DNA from: Natrinema salifodinae | GTDB lineage: Archaea > Halobacteriota > Halobacteria > Halobacteriales > Natrialbaceae | Assembly: GCF_900110455.1 (NCBI RefSeq) | Contig: NZ_FOIS01000001.1 | Span: 124,001 to 188,000, forward strand | Direction of reading: 5' to 3' | Length of the DNA stretch: 64,000 nucleotides | Shown here: positions 1 to 8,304 of the stretch, in pieces | How the letters are laid out: every line of letters begins with the position of its first letter | Position numbering within the stretch: the first letter of the stretch is position 1 | Notes under the pieces: model-generated | Database searches by the model: none | What the model saw: only the letters and a program-made list of their open reading frames with translations | Told to the model about the DNA's origin: nothing | Made by a program: the position numbers and the translations under genes

Positions 1-770
1 TGACAACCAGCGACACAGGGCCGGAAACGCCCGTGAAAACGGCTCAGACGACGTTCAGGATCGTCGAGGCGCTAAAAACGCTCGACGGTGCGACGGTGAC
101 GGCGATCGCCGAGCGGCTGGATCTCCCGAAGAGCAGCGCGTACAACTACCTCAAGACCCTCGAGCACGAGGGGTACGTCGTCAGCGACGGCGGGGAGTAC
201 GAACTCGGGCTGCGATTCCTCGATCTGGGCGCGTACGCCCGCCAGAAGAAGAAATTGTACACCGTAGCGAAGCCGGAACTCAGGTCCGTCGCCGAGGAGA
301 CCGGCGAACTGGCCAACCTCCTCGTCGAGGAGAACGGACACGGGGTGTTCATCGTCCGGGAGCGCGGCCCGGACGCGGTCAACATCGATTCTTACACCGG
401 CCAGTGCGTGCACTTACACACGACCGCGCTCGGCAAGACGATCCTCGCCCACCTCCCATCGGACCGACGGGACGAGATTATCGATCGGTACGGGCTGCCG
501 GCGAAGACGGACCGGACGATCACCGATCGGGAGACCCTGCTCAATGAACTCGACGAGATTCGCCAAAACGAGGTCGCGTACGATCGGGAGGAGCGGATCA
601 AAGGGCTCCACTGCGTCGCGGTACCGGTCTTCGAGGACGATCGGATCTCCGGCGCGATCAGCGTGTCCGGACCGAACAGCCGAATGGACGACGAGCGGAT
701 TCGAGAGACTATCCTCCCACAGCTCCGGCACGCGGCGAACATCGTCGAACTCAACCAGACGTATTCGTGA
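1..770 (+). CDS. IclR family transcriptional regulator (start codon cut by window edge)
   Basis: An IclR-type regulator: an N-terminal winged helix (about residues 18-75 in the extended frame, with SSAYNYLKTLEHEGYV as recognition-helix region) and a C-terminal ligand-binding domain (HTTALGKTILAHLP and RIKGLHCVAVPVF blocks). A GTG at 33 is available, but the frame stays open upstream to base 3 and the window begins with 'tg', so the likely start is an ATG whose first base lies just outside, giving MTTSDTGPETP and about 256 aa. It precedes the thiolase-ligase cluster in the same direction, nearly 800 bp away, and probably controls acyl-CoA or aromatic-acid genes; the effector is unknown. Family assignment is firm, target inferred. 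Confidence 0.9.
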   Translation, partial: TTSDTGPETPVKTAQTTFRIVEALKTLDGATVTAIAERLDLPKSSAYNYLKTLEHEGYVVSDGGEYELGLRFLDLGAYARQKKKLYTVAKPELRSVAEETGELANLLVEENGHGVFIVRERGPDAVNIDSYTGQCVHLHTTALGKTILAHLPSDRRDEIIDRYGLPAKTDRTITDRETLLNELDEIRQNEVAYDREERIKGLHCVAVPVFEDDRISGAISVSGPNSRMDDERIRETILPQLRHAANIVELNQTYS

Positions 771-1525
771 CCCGCGATTCGGCGGTCGTCTCCCCATTGT
801 TCGTGAGATCCGAATCGCCGTTCGGATACTGACCGATAGAGCCGTCCGAAGCGGACGGCAGTTCGGTCGAACCCGGACGACGGCCGCGTCTCGTCACGAT
901 CAGCGACCGGTAGTGCGATATTATTACAGGTATACGGATGTAAACCAGATCGCACGCAGAGCGGGGTGCGGCCGACGAGTCGACAATGAGTGGTTACGTT
1001 CCTTGATAACATCCCACATAAAAATTGTCCGGCCAGAGAGAGCGGGCCGTCGAACGCGCCGTGACGGATACCAGTGCCGTCTCCTGTGCGGATCGGCCTG
1101 GTCCGCGAACGGGGCCGTCACGCGTGTAACCCGACGGGCGAACGCAACGATCTGCCCCCGTGAATCGATCGCGCGGTCCGATTCGTAGCGTCGGAAAGGC
1201 GGTTCGGTTGTTACGAACAACGGGGCGGTAGCCGGCGATCCTTGCCCGACATATTCGGGCGTGATACGGCCTGTGTCTGGTATCTACGGCGGAGATACCG
1301 AGACCCCGAAACCCCGAAAAATCCGTCCACCGACGGCGGACGGAACCGGAGTACTAATCGCTACGACGTGGCGACCGCGCCGGAGGCGTCCGATCATCTC
1401 GGACACGCCTGAACGGCTATCCGTTCGAACGACACCGAACGACCATTCTACTCGACCGGTGTATCGCGTCCATCGTGCCCGATCACTGCGATGTCGTCGC
1501 CGTTCGAACGCCACTCGTTCTCTCA
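771..1525. other. Long gap without a convincing gene
   Basis: About 750 bp between the IclR gene and the thiolase promoter. Short open frames here have arginine-rich shadow composition and no family resemblance. The only clear structure is the inverted repeat at 924-943. The stretch from 911 to 1025 is noticeably AT-richer than its surroundings, which fits a promoter or the remains of a lost gene. Confidence 0.5.
924..943. promoter_or_regulatory. Inverted repeat TTACA-N10-TGTAA (candidate operator, copy 1)
   Basis: TTACA at 924-928 and TGTAA at 939-943 are separated by ten bases. The same arm sequence and spacing recur at 5231-5250 and 15447-15466, all outside the larger genes and all near IclR regulators. 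This is read directly from sequence; binding by an IclR protein is inference. Confidence 0.5.
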
Positions 1526-1563
1526 AAAGATATATGTACTATACTATCACACAGGTCTGTGAT
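1526..1563 (+). promoter_or_regulatory. TATA box and overlapping palindrome of the thiolase operon
   Basis: An AT-rich TATA-like element (1526-1538) is followed by the inverted repeat ATCACA-N6-TGTGAT at 1546-1563. The spacing puts transcription start near 1560, so the ATG at 1562 would be leaderless and the palindrome would sit on the start site, a repressor-like position. The core CACAGGTCTGT is identical to the core of the site at 5238-5248. Confidence 0.5.
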
Positions 1564-1678
1564 GACAAATGATACCATAGAGCAAATCTCGATCCTCGGT
1601 GCCGGCGGTATGGGCCACGGGATCGCCGCAGTCACCGCGTTCCGGCAGGATCGCGACCCGCAGTTCGAGGGGGACTGA
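1562..1678 (+). pseudogene. Stub of a 3-hydroxyacyl-CoA dehydrogenase gene (38 codons)
   Basis: The 38-residue frame begins MTNDTIEQISILGAGGMGHG, which matches the N-terminal NAD-binding beta-alpha-beta motif (GAGxMGxGIA) of 3-hydroxyacyl-CoA dehydrogenases. After about 30 residues the similarity stops and the frame ends FRQDRDPQFEGD. A functional enzyme is near 280 residues or longer, so this is the 5' end of a gene whose body was deleted. Its ATG sits at the predicted leaderless transcription start and its TGA lies two bases before the thiolase GTG, so it may still be translated as the first cistron. The motif is seen; the deletion history is inferred. Confidence 0.55.
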
Positions 1679-1680
1679 CC

Positions 1681-2871
1681 GTGACGCGAAACGTAGCGAT
1701 CGTCGGCGGCGGCCACACGCGCTGGGGCGAGCGTGACGCGACCTGGAAGGACCTCGCCCAGGAGGGCGGGAAAGCGACGTTCGACGCCGTCCCCGACGTC
1801 GGCCCCGAGGACATCGAGGGGCTGTTCGTCGGCACGGTCCAGCCCGAACGGTTCTCCTACCAGACTCACGTCGCACCGATGGTGGCGGAACTGCTCGGCA
1901 TCGAGGTGACCGAGATGATCGCTCGAACGGAACTGGCCTGCGCGAGCGGCCAGGCGGCGCTGCGGTACGCCTGGCTCGCGATCGCGGCCGGCCAGCTTGA
2001 CGTCGCGCTCGTGCTCGGTGTCGAGAAGATGAACCTCGGGCGCGAGCACATGCCCGAGATGCAGGCCTCGATGTCGAACGTGCTCGATCGGGAGTTCGAC
2101 GGCGTGAACGGACTGGCCGCGCCGCCGTTTTTCGCCTGGTACGCCCAGCGACACATGCACGAGTACGGGACGACCCGCGAGCAGCTCTCGGAAGTGGCCG
2201 CGAAGAACAAGAGCAACGCCGCAAAGACGGCGTTCGCGCAGTTCCAAAGCGAGATCGATCCGGAAGACGTCCTCGACTCGCCGGAGATCGCGCCCCCGCT
2301 GCACCTCTACGACTGCAGCGGTATCACGGACGGGGCCGCGGGCCTCGTCCTGATGAGCGAGGAGAAGGCCCGCGAGGTCACCGACACCGCGGCCTGGATC
2401 GCCGGCAGCGGACAGTCCTCGATGGCGGGTAACTCGATCAACAACCTGCCCTCGTTCGACGGCTGGCCCCAGGCCCGGAAAGCCTCGCAGTCGGCGTACG
2501 ACCAGGCGGGCATCGAGGACCCGCTCGCGGAGATCGACGTCGCCGAGGTCCACGACTGCTTCTCGATCAGCGAGATCATCGAGTACGAAGAACTGGGCTT
2601 TGCCGAGCGCGGCGAAGGCGGCCAGTTCGTCGAAGACGGGCGGAGCCGCATCGACGGCGACGTGGCGGTCAACCCCCGCGGCGGGCTGCTCGGCTGCGGG
2701 CACCCGCTGGGCGCGACGGGGATCTCGCAGGCGCTGGAGGTGACCCGACAGTTCCAGGGAACAGTCGCGAGCGACCGCCAGGTAGACGGCCCGACGACCG
2801 GCCTGCTCCACAACTTGAGCGGGAGCGGGTCGGTCCACAGCGTGATGGTCTTAGACCGTGATCCGCAATGA
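1681..2871 (+). CDS. Thiolase-family protein (SCP-2 type acetyl-CoA acetyltransferase)
   Basis: A 396-residue thiolase-fold enzyme, expected to cleave a 3-ketoacyl-CoA with CoA or run the reverse condensation. The nucleophile is Cys87 in ELACASGQ; VHDCFS (His291) and CGHPLGATG (His341) are the other active-site blocks. The sequence is of the archaeal/SCP-x type that is usually paired with a DUF35 protein, which is exactly the next gene, overlapping by four bases (ATGA). It starts at a GTG two bases after the dehydrogenase stub. With the downstream ligase it suggests side-chain degradation of a fatty or aryl acid; the substrate cannot be read from sequence. Confidence 0.88.
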   Translation: MTRNVAIVGGGHTRWGERDATWKDLAQEGGKATFDAVPDVGPEDIEGLFVGTVQPERFSYQTHVAPMVAELLGIEVTEMIARTELACASGQAALRYAWLAIAAGQLDVALVLGVEKMNLGREHMPEMQASMSNVLDREFDGVNGLAAPPFFAWYAQRHMHEYGTTREQLSEVAAKNKSNAAKTAFAQFQSEIDPEDVLDSPEIAPPLHLYDCSGITDGAAGLVLMSEEKAREVTDTAAWIAGSGQSSMAGNSINNLPSFDGWPQARKASQSAYDQAGIEDPLAEIDVAEVHDCFSISEIIEYEELGFAERGEGGQFVEDGRSRIDGDVAVNPRGGLLGCGHPLGATGISQALEVTRQFQGTVASDRQVDGPTTGLLHNLSGSGSVHSVMVLDRDPQ

Positions 2872-3383
2872 CTGACCCATCCGATTCGATCGACGGCGAC
2901 CCGACCCCGAAGCGAGAGCGCGTCTCGGTCCCCGACGAAGTCGACCTCCCCAGGCTGCTCGACTTCTACGAGCTGCAGACCGAGGCTCAGACGGAGATCC
3001 ACGAGTTCTACGACAACCTCCGGGACGGCCGGCTGACGACGACGCGGTGTACCGACTGTGAGGAGATCCACTACCCGCCCCGGATCGTCTGCCCCGAGTG
3101 TACAGGCGACGACCTCGAGTACGTCGATCTGCCCCACGAGGGCGAGCTGTTTGCCTTCTCGGAAGTGCGCGGCGGACTGCCGCTCGGCCTGGCGGAGCAC
3201 GACGTGCCGTACGTCGTCGGGGTCGTCGACCTCGGTCCCGTGCGGCTATCGGCCCGGATCGACGACGCATCGTACGCGGACCTCGAGATCGGCGATCCGG
3301 TCGCGCTGAAGGTCGTCGAGATCGACGGGCCGACGGACGAGGACCGCGTGTTCTACCGCTTCGAACCGAGTAAGGGCCTATGA
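2868..3383 (+). CDS. DUF35 zinc-ribbon/OB-fold acyl-CoA-binding partner protein
   Basis: A 171-residue member of the DUF35 family: a helical N-terminus, a rubredoxin-like zinc ribbon with Cys61, Cys64, Cys75 and Cys78 (RCTDC...VCPEC), then an OB-fold. Archaeal DUF35 proteins bridge or support SCP-2-type thiolases, and this gene overlaps the thiolase (ATGA) and the ligase after it (ATGA again), so the three are translationally coupled. It is unlikely to have its own catalytic activity. The N-terminal 40 residues are longer and more acidic than the minimal family member. Confidence 0.85.
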   Translation: MTDPSDSIDGDPTPKRERVSVPDEVDLPRLLDFYELQTEAQTEIHEFYDNLRDGRLTTTRCTDCEEIHYPPRIVCPECTGDDLEYVDLPHEGELFAFSEVRGGLPLGLAEHDVPYVVGVVDLGPVRLSARIDDASYADLEIGDPVALKVVEIDGPTDEDRVFYRFEPSKGL

Positions 3384-5002
3384 ACGACTACGAACTCACC
3401 CTGCAGGTCATGCTCGAACGGGCCACTGACCTGTTCGACCACAAGGAGATCGTCTCCGAGGAACCGGACGGCACGACCCACCGGTACACGTACGCCGACG
3501 CGTACGACCGGATGGGGAAACTCGCGAACGCGCTCGACGACCTCGGCGTCGATCCGGGCTCGCGACTGTCGGTGATGGCGATCAACCACCACCGCCACTA
3601 CGAACTCTACTTCGCGCTCCCCTGTAGCGGCCGGAGCATCCACATGACGAACCACATGCTCCCGGACGAGCACATCGTCGAAATCATCACCGAGGCCGAG
3701 GACGAGATCGTCTTCGTCGATCCCGATCTGATCGACACCGTGGAGGCCGTCGCCGACCAGCTCGAGACCGTCGAGCGGTACGTGATTCTCGACGACCACG
3801 TGCCAGAGACCAGCCTGGAACCGGTCCACGCCTACGAGGACTTGCTCGAGGGTCGGGACGCCGACTACGCCTGGCCCGACATCGACGAGGACCGGGAGGC
3901 GGGGATCTGCTACACCTCCGGCACGACCGGGCTCCCGAAGGGCGCGGCCTACTCACACCGGGACCTCTACCTCCACACGGTGACCCACAGCCACGTCGAC
4001 GTCTTCGGGATCAGCGAGAACGACGTCGTGATGCCGGTCGTTCCGATGTACCACGTCAACGGCTGGGGACTGCCGTACACGGCGACGATGTGCGGCTCGA
4101 AGCTCGTGCTCCCGGGCCCGAAGACCGACTCCGAGCGGATCGCCGAACTCATCGACCGGGAGGACGTGACCGTCACCGCCGCGGTCACGACGGTGTGGCT
4201 GGAGATGGCCGACTTCTACGACGAGCGCGACGACGTCAGCCTCGAGAGCCTTGACCGCGTGCTCATCGGCGGTACGTCCCCGCCCGAGTGGCTCATGGAG
4301 AAGTTCGACACGGAGATCGACGCGCCGATCCACCAGGGCTACGGGATGACCGAAGCCGCGCCCCACCTCGTCAATACGATGACGACGACCGAGGTGCGGG
4401 ACCTCCCCGAGAGCGAGCGATACCAGCAACAGATGAAACCGGGCGTCCCCGCGCCAGGCGTCCGCATCCGCCTCCGCGACGCGAACGGCGAGCCGGTGCC
4501 CCACGACGGGGAGTCCACGGGCGAGATCCAGGCTCGGGCGCCCTGGCTCATCGACGAGTACTACGACCGCCCGGAGGAGACCGCCGCGTCGTTTACCGAC
4601 GACGGCTGGTTCGAGACCGGCGACGTCGGTGTCATCGACGAGTACGGCTACCTCGAGGTCGTCGACCGACTCGACGACGTCATCAAGAGCGGCGGGGAGT
4701 GGATCTCCTCGCTCGAACTCGAGAACGAACTGACGGCCCACGACGCCGTCGAGGAGGCGACGGTGATCGGCGTCGAACACGAGAAATGGGACGAGCGGCC
4801 GGTCGCCTACGTCGTCGCCGAGTCCGGCGTGGCCGAGGACGAACTCGACGACCACCTCCTTGACCGCTTCCCGAAGTGGTGGCTGCCGGACCGGGTCTTC
4901 TTTCGCGAGTCGATCCCGAAGACGTCGACCGGGAAACGCAACAAGAAGGAGCTCCGCGAGGCGTTCACCGACGAATACGGGTCGCTGCCGCTCGACGAGT
5001 AA
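3380..5002 (+). CDS. Acyl-CoA ligase (AMP-forming, fatty-acid type)
   Basis: A 540-residue ANL-superfamily ligase that would activate a carboxylic acid to its CoA thioester through an acyl-AMP. The P-loop-like motif YTSGTTGLPKGAAYSH is near residues 175-190, the A5 motif QGYGMTEAAP near 320, the hinge DRLDDVIKSGGEW near 430 and the catalytic lysine region KTSTGKRNK near 520. It resembles the medium/long-chain fatty acyl-CoA synthetases common in haloarchaea. It is the last gene of the stub-thiolase-DUF35-ligase unit, overlapping the preceding gene by four bases. The chain length or aromatic nature of the substrate is not evident. Confidence 0.87.
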   Translation: MNDYELTLQVMLERATDLFDHKEIVSEEPDGTTHRYTYADAYDRMGKLANALDDLGVDPGSRLSVMAINHHRHYELYFALPCSGRSIHMTNHMLPDEHIVEIITEAEDEIVFVDPDLIDTVEAVADQLETVERYVILDDHVPETSLEPVHAYEDLLEGRDADYAWPDIDEDREAGICYTSGTTGLPKGAAYSHRDLYLHTVTHSHVDVFGISENDVVMPVVPMYHVNGWGLPYTATMCGSKLVLPGPKTDSERIAELIDREDVTVTAAVTTVWLEMADFYDERDDVSLESLDRVLIGGTSPPEWLMEKFDTEIDAPIHQGYGMTEAAPHLVNTMTTTEVRDLPESERYQQQMKPGVPAPGVRIRLRDANGEPVPHDGESTGEIQARAPWLIDEYYDRPEETAASFTDDGWFETGDVGVIDEYGYLEVVDRLDDVIKSGGEWISSLELENELTAHDAVEEATVIGVEHEKWDERPVAYVVAESGVAEDELDDHLLDRFPKWWLPDRVFFRESIPKTSTGKRNKKELREAFTDEYGSLPLDE

Positions 5003-5230
5003 GACCGCGGCTCGCGAACGCTACGCGTTCTCCGTTTCGCGTTCGGACCGACCGCGAAAGCGATCCCGAGATCCCGACGCCGACGGGCCAGGCCTATCGC
5101 CTATCGACGGGAGTGGTCGGCGTCGGTCCGGATCAACCGTCCGTGCTGACGGAATCGGAGCAATCCAATATCTTCGGACGGGATGAACTCGGCGTTCGAC
5201 TGAGAAAGACTCGGAGAGCGCCGCGAATAG

Positions 5231-5250
5231 TTACAAACACAGGTCTGTAA
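5231..5250. promoter_or_regulatory. Inverted repeat TTACA-N10-TGTAA (candidate operator, copy 2)
   Basis: TTACA (5231-5235) and TGTAA (5246-5250) match the copies at 924 and 15447 in arms and spacing. The inner CACAGGTCTGT (5238-5248) is identical to the core at 1550-1560 before the thiolase stub, and both are followed at once by an ATG, so the two regions look like related promoter copies. Confidence 0.5.
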
Positions 5251-5327
5251 TGGAATTGAAGATGTCGTTCGAACCGGTCCCGTCCTACGTGTACCAGTCG
5301 GTTCAGTCGGTGTCGATCGGTCGGTAA
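5250..5327 (+). pseudogene. 25-codon open frame fused to the operator; possible gene remnant
   Basis: The ATG at 5250 begins on the last base of the operator arm and opens a 25-residue frame (MELKMSFEPVPSYVYQ...) ending at TAA. Its position relative to the CACAGGTCTGT core mirrors that of the stub at 1562. I recognise no family. It could be the 5' scar of a deleted gene or a chance frame; support is positional only. The remaining gap from 5003 to 5386 holds nothing else clear. Confidence 0.25.
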
Positions 5328-5354
5328 CCGCATCCACGTCCAAGATAATCGAAC

Positions 5355-5363
5355 GATTTAACA
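5355..5363 (+). promoter_or_regulatory. TATA box of the second IclR gene
   Basis: The element GATTTAACA lies about 27 bp before the ATG at 5387, which suggests a leaderless transcript and decides between the ATG at 5372 and the one at 5387 in favour of the latter. Confidence 0.5.
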
Positions 5364-5386
5364 CGTCCGGGATGGGTCGTGATACC

Positions 5387-6151
5387 ATGACAGACGGCGA
5401 GACGGCCGCGATGACGTCGATCCTCCGGGCGTTCGAGGTCATCAACGCGCTCTGGGAGACGAAGGGCGCGGGCCCGTCCGAGCTCGCAGCTCGAATGGAC
5501 GTTCCGAAGAGCACGGCTCACGTGTACCTCCGAACGTTAGAGGAGACTGGCTACGTCATCAACGAGGGCGGCGAGTACTCGCTCGGCTATCGGTTCCTCA
5601 CTACCGGCTCGCGGATCAAACACCGGAACGGCCTGTTCCAGGCGTCCGAGCGGCTGCTAAAAGATCTCGCGGCGCAGACGGATGAACTGGTGACGCTCGT
5701 CGTCGAACAGGACGGAAAGGCGGTGATATTACACAAGGAATTCGGCAATCGGTCGCTGGAACTCGGGATCTATTCGGGCATGACGACGCCGTTGCACACG
5801 AACGCGACGGGAAAGGCGATCCTCGCGTTCCTTCCGGACGAGCGGACCGACGAGATCCTCGACGCGCACGGACTGCCGCAGGTAACCGAGCAGACGATCA
5901 CGGACGAAGCCGTTCTCCGCGCGGAGTTAGCGACGATTCGGGAGGATGGGTGCGCCGTCGACTGGGAGCAACAGGTCACGGGGATGGGCCTCATTGGGGC
6001 GCCGATCGTCGTCGACGAGCGGGTCGCGGGCGCCGTCGGCATCGTCTGTCCGACGGGACGGCTACAAAACGAGGCATACCAACAACGGCTCGTGCGGAAA
6101 CTCCGGGAGACGATCGATGCGATCACGATCAAGTACCGGTACGGGAACTGA
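5387..6151 (+). CDS. IclR family transcriptional regulator
   Basis: A 254-residue regulator with an N-terminal winged helix (helix-turn-helix near residues 25-60, PSELAARMDVPKSTAHVYLR) and the IclR effector domain (HTNATGKAILAFLP; GMGLIGAPIVVDERVAG). The ATG at 5387 is preferred because of the TATA spacing. It lies between the thiolase-ligase cluster and an MFS transporter on the opposite strand that ends 33 bp after it, so it may regulate either or itself. It is clearly a different paralogue from the regulators at 1-770 and 14588-15352. Confidence 0.9.
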   Translation: MTDGETAAMTSILRAFEVINALWETKGAGPSELAARMDVPKSTAHVYLRTLEETGYVINEGGEYSLGYRFLTTGSRIKHRNGLFQASERLLKDLAAQTDELVTLVVEQDGKAVILHKEFGNRSLELGIYSGMTTPLHTNATGKAILAFLPDERTDEILDAHGLPQVTEQTITDEAVLRAELATIREDGCAVDWEQQVTGMGLIGAPIVVDERVAGAVGIVCPTGRLQNEAYQQRLVRKLRETIDAITIKYRYGN

Positions 6152-6184
6152 GCGAGGGCGGCCGGGAAGAATCGCGTCGCTCCC

Positions 6185-7378
6185 CTACCGCCACCGACGG
6201 AGCACGAGGACGACGAGCGCGGCGGCGAGGAACAGCGCCGCGATCACCTCGAACGCCGCGGCCTGGCCGCTGACATCGATGACCTGGCCCAGAAGCACGG
6301 GCGCGAGCGCGCCGCCGATCGGGAGGCCGGTGTAGACGATGCCGAAGCTCTTCCCGGTGTCGGCGCTGTCGGAGAGCGCGTTCGTGATGCGGTCGCGGGC
6401 GGGGAGCGTGAGCCCGAAGCCGGCGCCGGCCGCGCTCCAGACGAGCACGAGCGCGACCGGCGTGAGATCGACTGCGAGACCGGCCCAGAGGACGACGGCC
6501 GACCAGCAGACGCTCGCGACGATGATCGCGAAGCCGTCGTAGCGATCGGCGAGCCAGCCGCCGACGAGGACGAAAACCGCCGCTGCGGCGAGAAACGCCG
6601 TGAGCGCAGTGTTTCCGACGGCCGTCGAGTGTCCCAGGTCCACGGCCAGGGTCGTGGTGTACGTCTGGAACCCGGTGTCGGCGAGCGTCACGAGGAGGAA
6701 GAAAGCGAACATGCCGGCGACGAGCGGCCGACGGAGCAGGCGAACGCTCTCGAACTGGCCGCCGTCGGTCGCGAGCGCAGGCGCATCGGGCGCGTCGGCG
6801 ATCGTTCGTCTGTGAATCGGTGCGAGGGAGGCGGCGAATACCGCAGCGTAGAGGAGGCCGCCGGCGCCGACGGTGAGGAACGCGGTCCGCCAGTCAGCGA
6901 CCGCCGTCAGCCCGGTCATGAGAGCGGGCGCCGCGGCGAAGCCGACGAATCCGCTGAACGTGTGGACGCTGAACTGGCGCCCCTCGGTGGCCGCGTCGCC
7001 GGCGACGTCGAGGAGAGCGTAGTTCCCCGGATGGAACGCCGCCTGGCCGACCCCGGAGAGGAAAGCGAGCGCGAGGACGTGCCGGTACGAGGTCGCGAAC
7101 CCGAGGAGGCCGACGCTGACGGCCGTGAGGGCTAACCCGCCGCCGACGACGCGCTTGCCGCCGACGCGGTCGACGAGTTCGCCGGCCGGGATCTGACAGA
7201 GGAACTGAGCGGCGTAGATCAGGGTGACGGCGACCGCCAGGCGGGTGACGGTGGTCTCGACGACGGACGCGAGGATCGGGAACAGCGGCGGGAGCGCGAG
7301 GAGGTAGACGTGGGAGAGGAAGTGGTCGACGCTCACGAGCGCCGTCACACCGACGGGATCGGACGCGCGTCGCGTCAC
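6185..7378 (-). CDS. MFS transporter
   Basis: A 397-residue major facilitator with about 12 hydrophobic segments, the MFS motif A-like GELVDRVGGKRVV in the loop after TM2 and an equivalent WLADRYDG loop in the second half. Substrate is unknown; the neighbouring IclR and acyl-CoA genes make an organic acid plausible. The frame is open far upstream, but the composition becomes non-membrane there; I place the start at the GTG at 7378, which overlaps the stop of a 17-codon leader frame (7375-7428). It is convergent with the IclR gene. Confidence 0.85.
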   Translation of the reverse strand: MTRRASDPVGVTALVSVDHFLSHVYLLALPPLFPILASVVETTVTRLAVAVTLIYAAQFLCQIPAGELVDRVGGKRVVGGGLALTAVSVGLLGFATSYRHVLALAFLSGVGQAAFHPGNYALLDVAGDAATEGRQFSVHTFSGFVGFAAAPALMTGLTAVADWRTAFLTVGAGGLLYAAVFAASLAPIHRRTIADAPDAPALATDGGQFESVRLLRRPLVAGMFAFFLLVTLADTGFQTYTTTLAVDLGHSTAVGNTALTAFLAAAAVFVLVGGWLADRYDGFAIIVASVCWSAVVLWAGLAVDLTPVALVLVWSAAGAGFGLTLPARDRITNALSDSADTGKSFGIVYTGLPIGGALAPVLLGQVIDVSGQAAAFEVIAALFLAAALVVLVLRRWR

Positions 7379-7428
7379 GGTTTCACCCGACGTCTCGATG
7401 TCGGTGTGATCGCCTCGGATACTGTCAT
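7375..7428 (-). CDS. 17-residue leader open frame coupled to the MFS gene
   Basis: ATG at 7428 opens MTVSEAITPTSRRRVKP, whose TGA overlaps the GTG of the transporter (GTGA). A weak AT-rich element at about 7452-7462 lies 25-30 bp upstream, so the ATG is at the expected position of a leaderless start. This suggests the transporter is reached by translational coupling. No homologue is recognised and it may be chance. Confidence 0.3.
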   Translation of the reverse strand: MTVSEAITPTSRRRVKP

Positions 7429-8304
7429 GGCCACACGTATCAGTGGGGGCCTCGTAAAAATTGCGAAAGCTGTCGGTCGACTGGCGGCTGATCTCCGGCG
7501 TTCGGGATCGCGGGCACGGAGTCGGAGGCGGCGTCGTGGCCACAGGTCGGTCCAACGGCCGGAGCGCTGACTCGAGTTAGCGGGGAGCGAGAGCGGCGCC
7601 CGAGAGACGGTTGGCACTCGGTATTCGCACTTTTCCCCTCTCCTGTCTTCTCTCCCTCTCCCAGAAATGCCAAATTCAGATACTACATCTGAAGTAGTGA
7701 CTCCGGTAGTCTCCAATCGCGGAAAGCCGTCGGTGCCGGGATCCCGAGGGGATATACGATCAGTCAGGTACGTGCGTCTAGTTTCCATCGAGACGACGGG
7801 GCGGCGAGCCGAATCAGCGGACAGCCGTTCCGTCTGCACGCCGTTTGATTCCGACCGAACGGCGTTCCGCGTCAAACGCGAGCCGTCGCTACGAGAGGGG
7901 ACGTGAGAACGGTGATCGTCGCCGTAGTCGATCACCGCGCCTCGTGGCTACACCGCACCGAGTCAGGGCGGTGGTTTCACAATCGTGCGACGCAGAGAGT
8001 GAACCTAATTAATAGAATCAATATGATTACATTCGATTTTCACTATTCACTTGATATAACGGGCGTGTGATCCAGAAACCACGACGAGAGCCTGGCCGTC
8101 AAGTAAATCTCGCGTGACCGAACGCGATGGCTCCGCACTGCGTCACTGAAAACGCGTAGAAAACCGCTCCGCTACGAATGCGGGGCGAGGGCAATATCCG
8201 AGGTATTCGTCGCCCGGCGCGGCGGCCGCGAAAACGAAGTGAGGGAGGCGAGTCGCGGGGAATTGAAAGTAATCCGCTAGACCCACCTGATCAAGCACGC
8301 GTCG
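7429..8304. other. Gene-poor gap
   Basis: No frame here has haloarchaeal coding character. It contains the interleaved inverted repeats at 7675-7698 and an AT-rich patch around 8000-8060. I see no transposase fragment or tRNA. Confidence 0.5.
7675..7698. repeat. Two interleaved inverted repeats
   Basis: TTCAGAT (7675-7681), ACTAC (7682-7686), ATCTGAA (7687-7693) and GTAGT (7694-7698) follow each other without spacers. The first pairs with the third and the second with the fourth, so two hairpins compete, or two operator half-site pairs are nested. There is no adjacent recognised gene. Confidence 0.45.

Noticed and set aside
7667-7906. 79-codon plus-strand frame after the interleaved repeats
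   Set aside because: No conserved motif and poor haloarchaeal codon use; it covers the repeat, which is better explained as regulatory.
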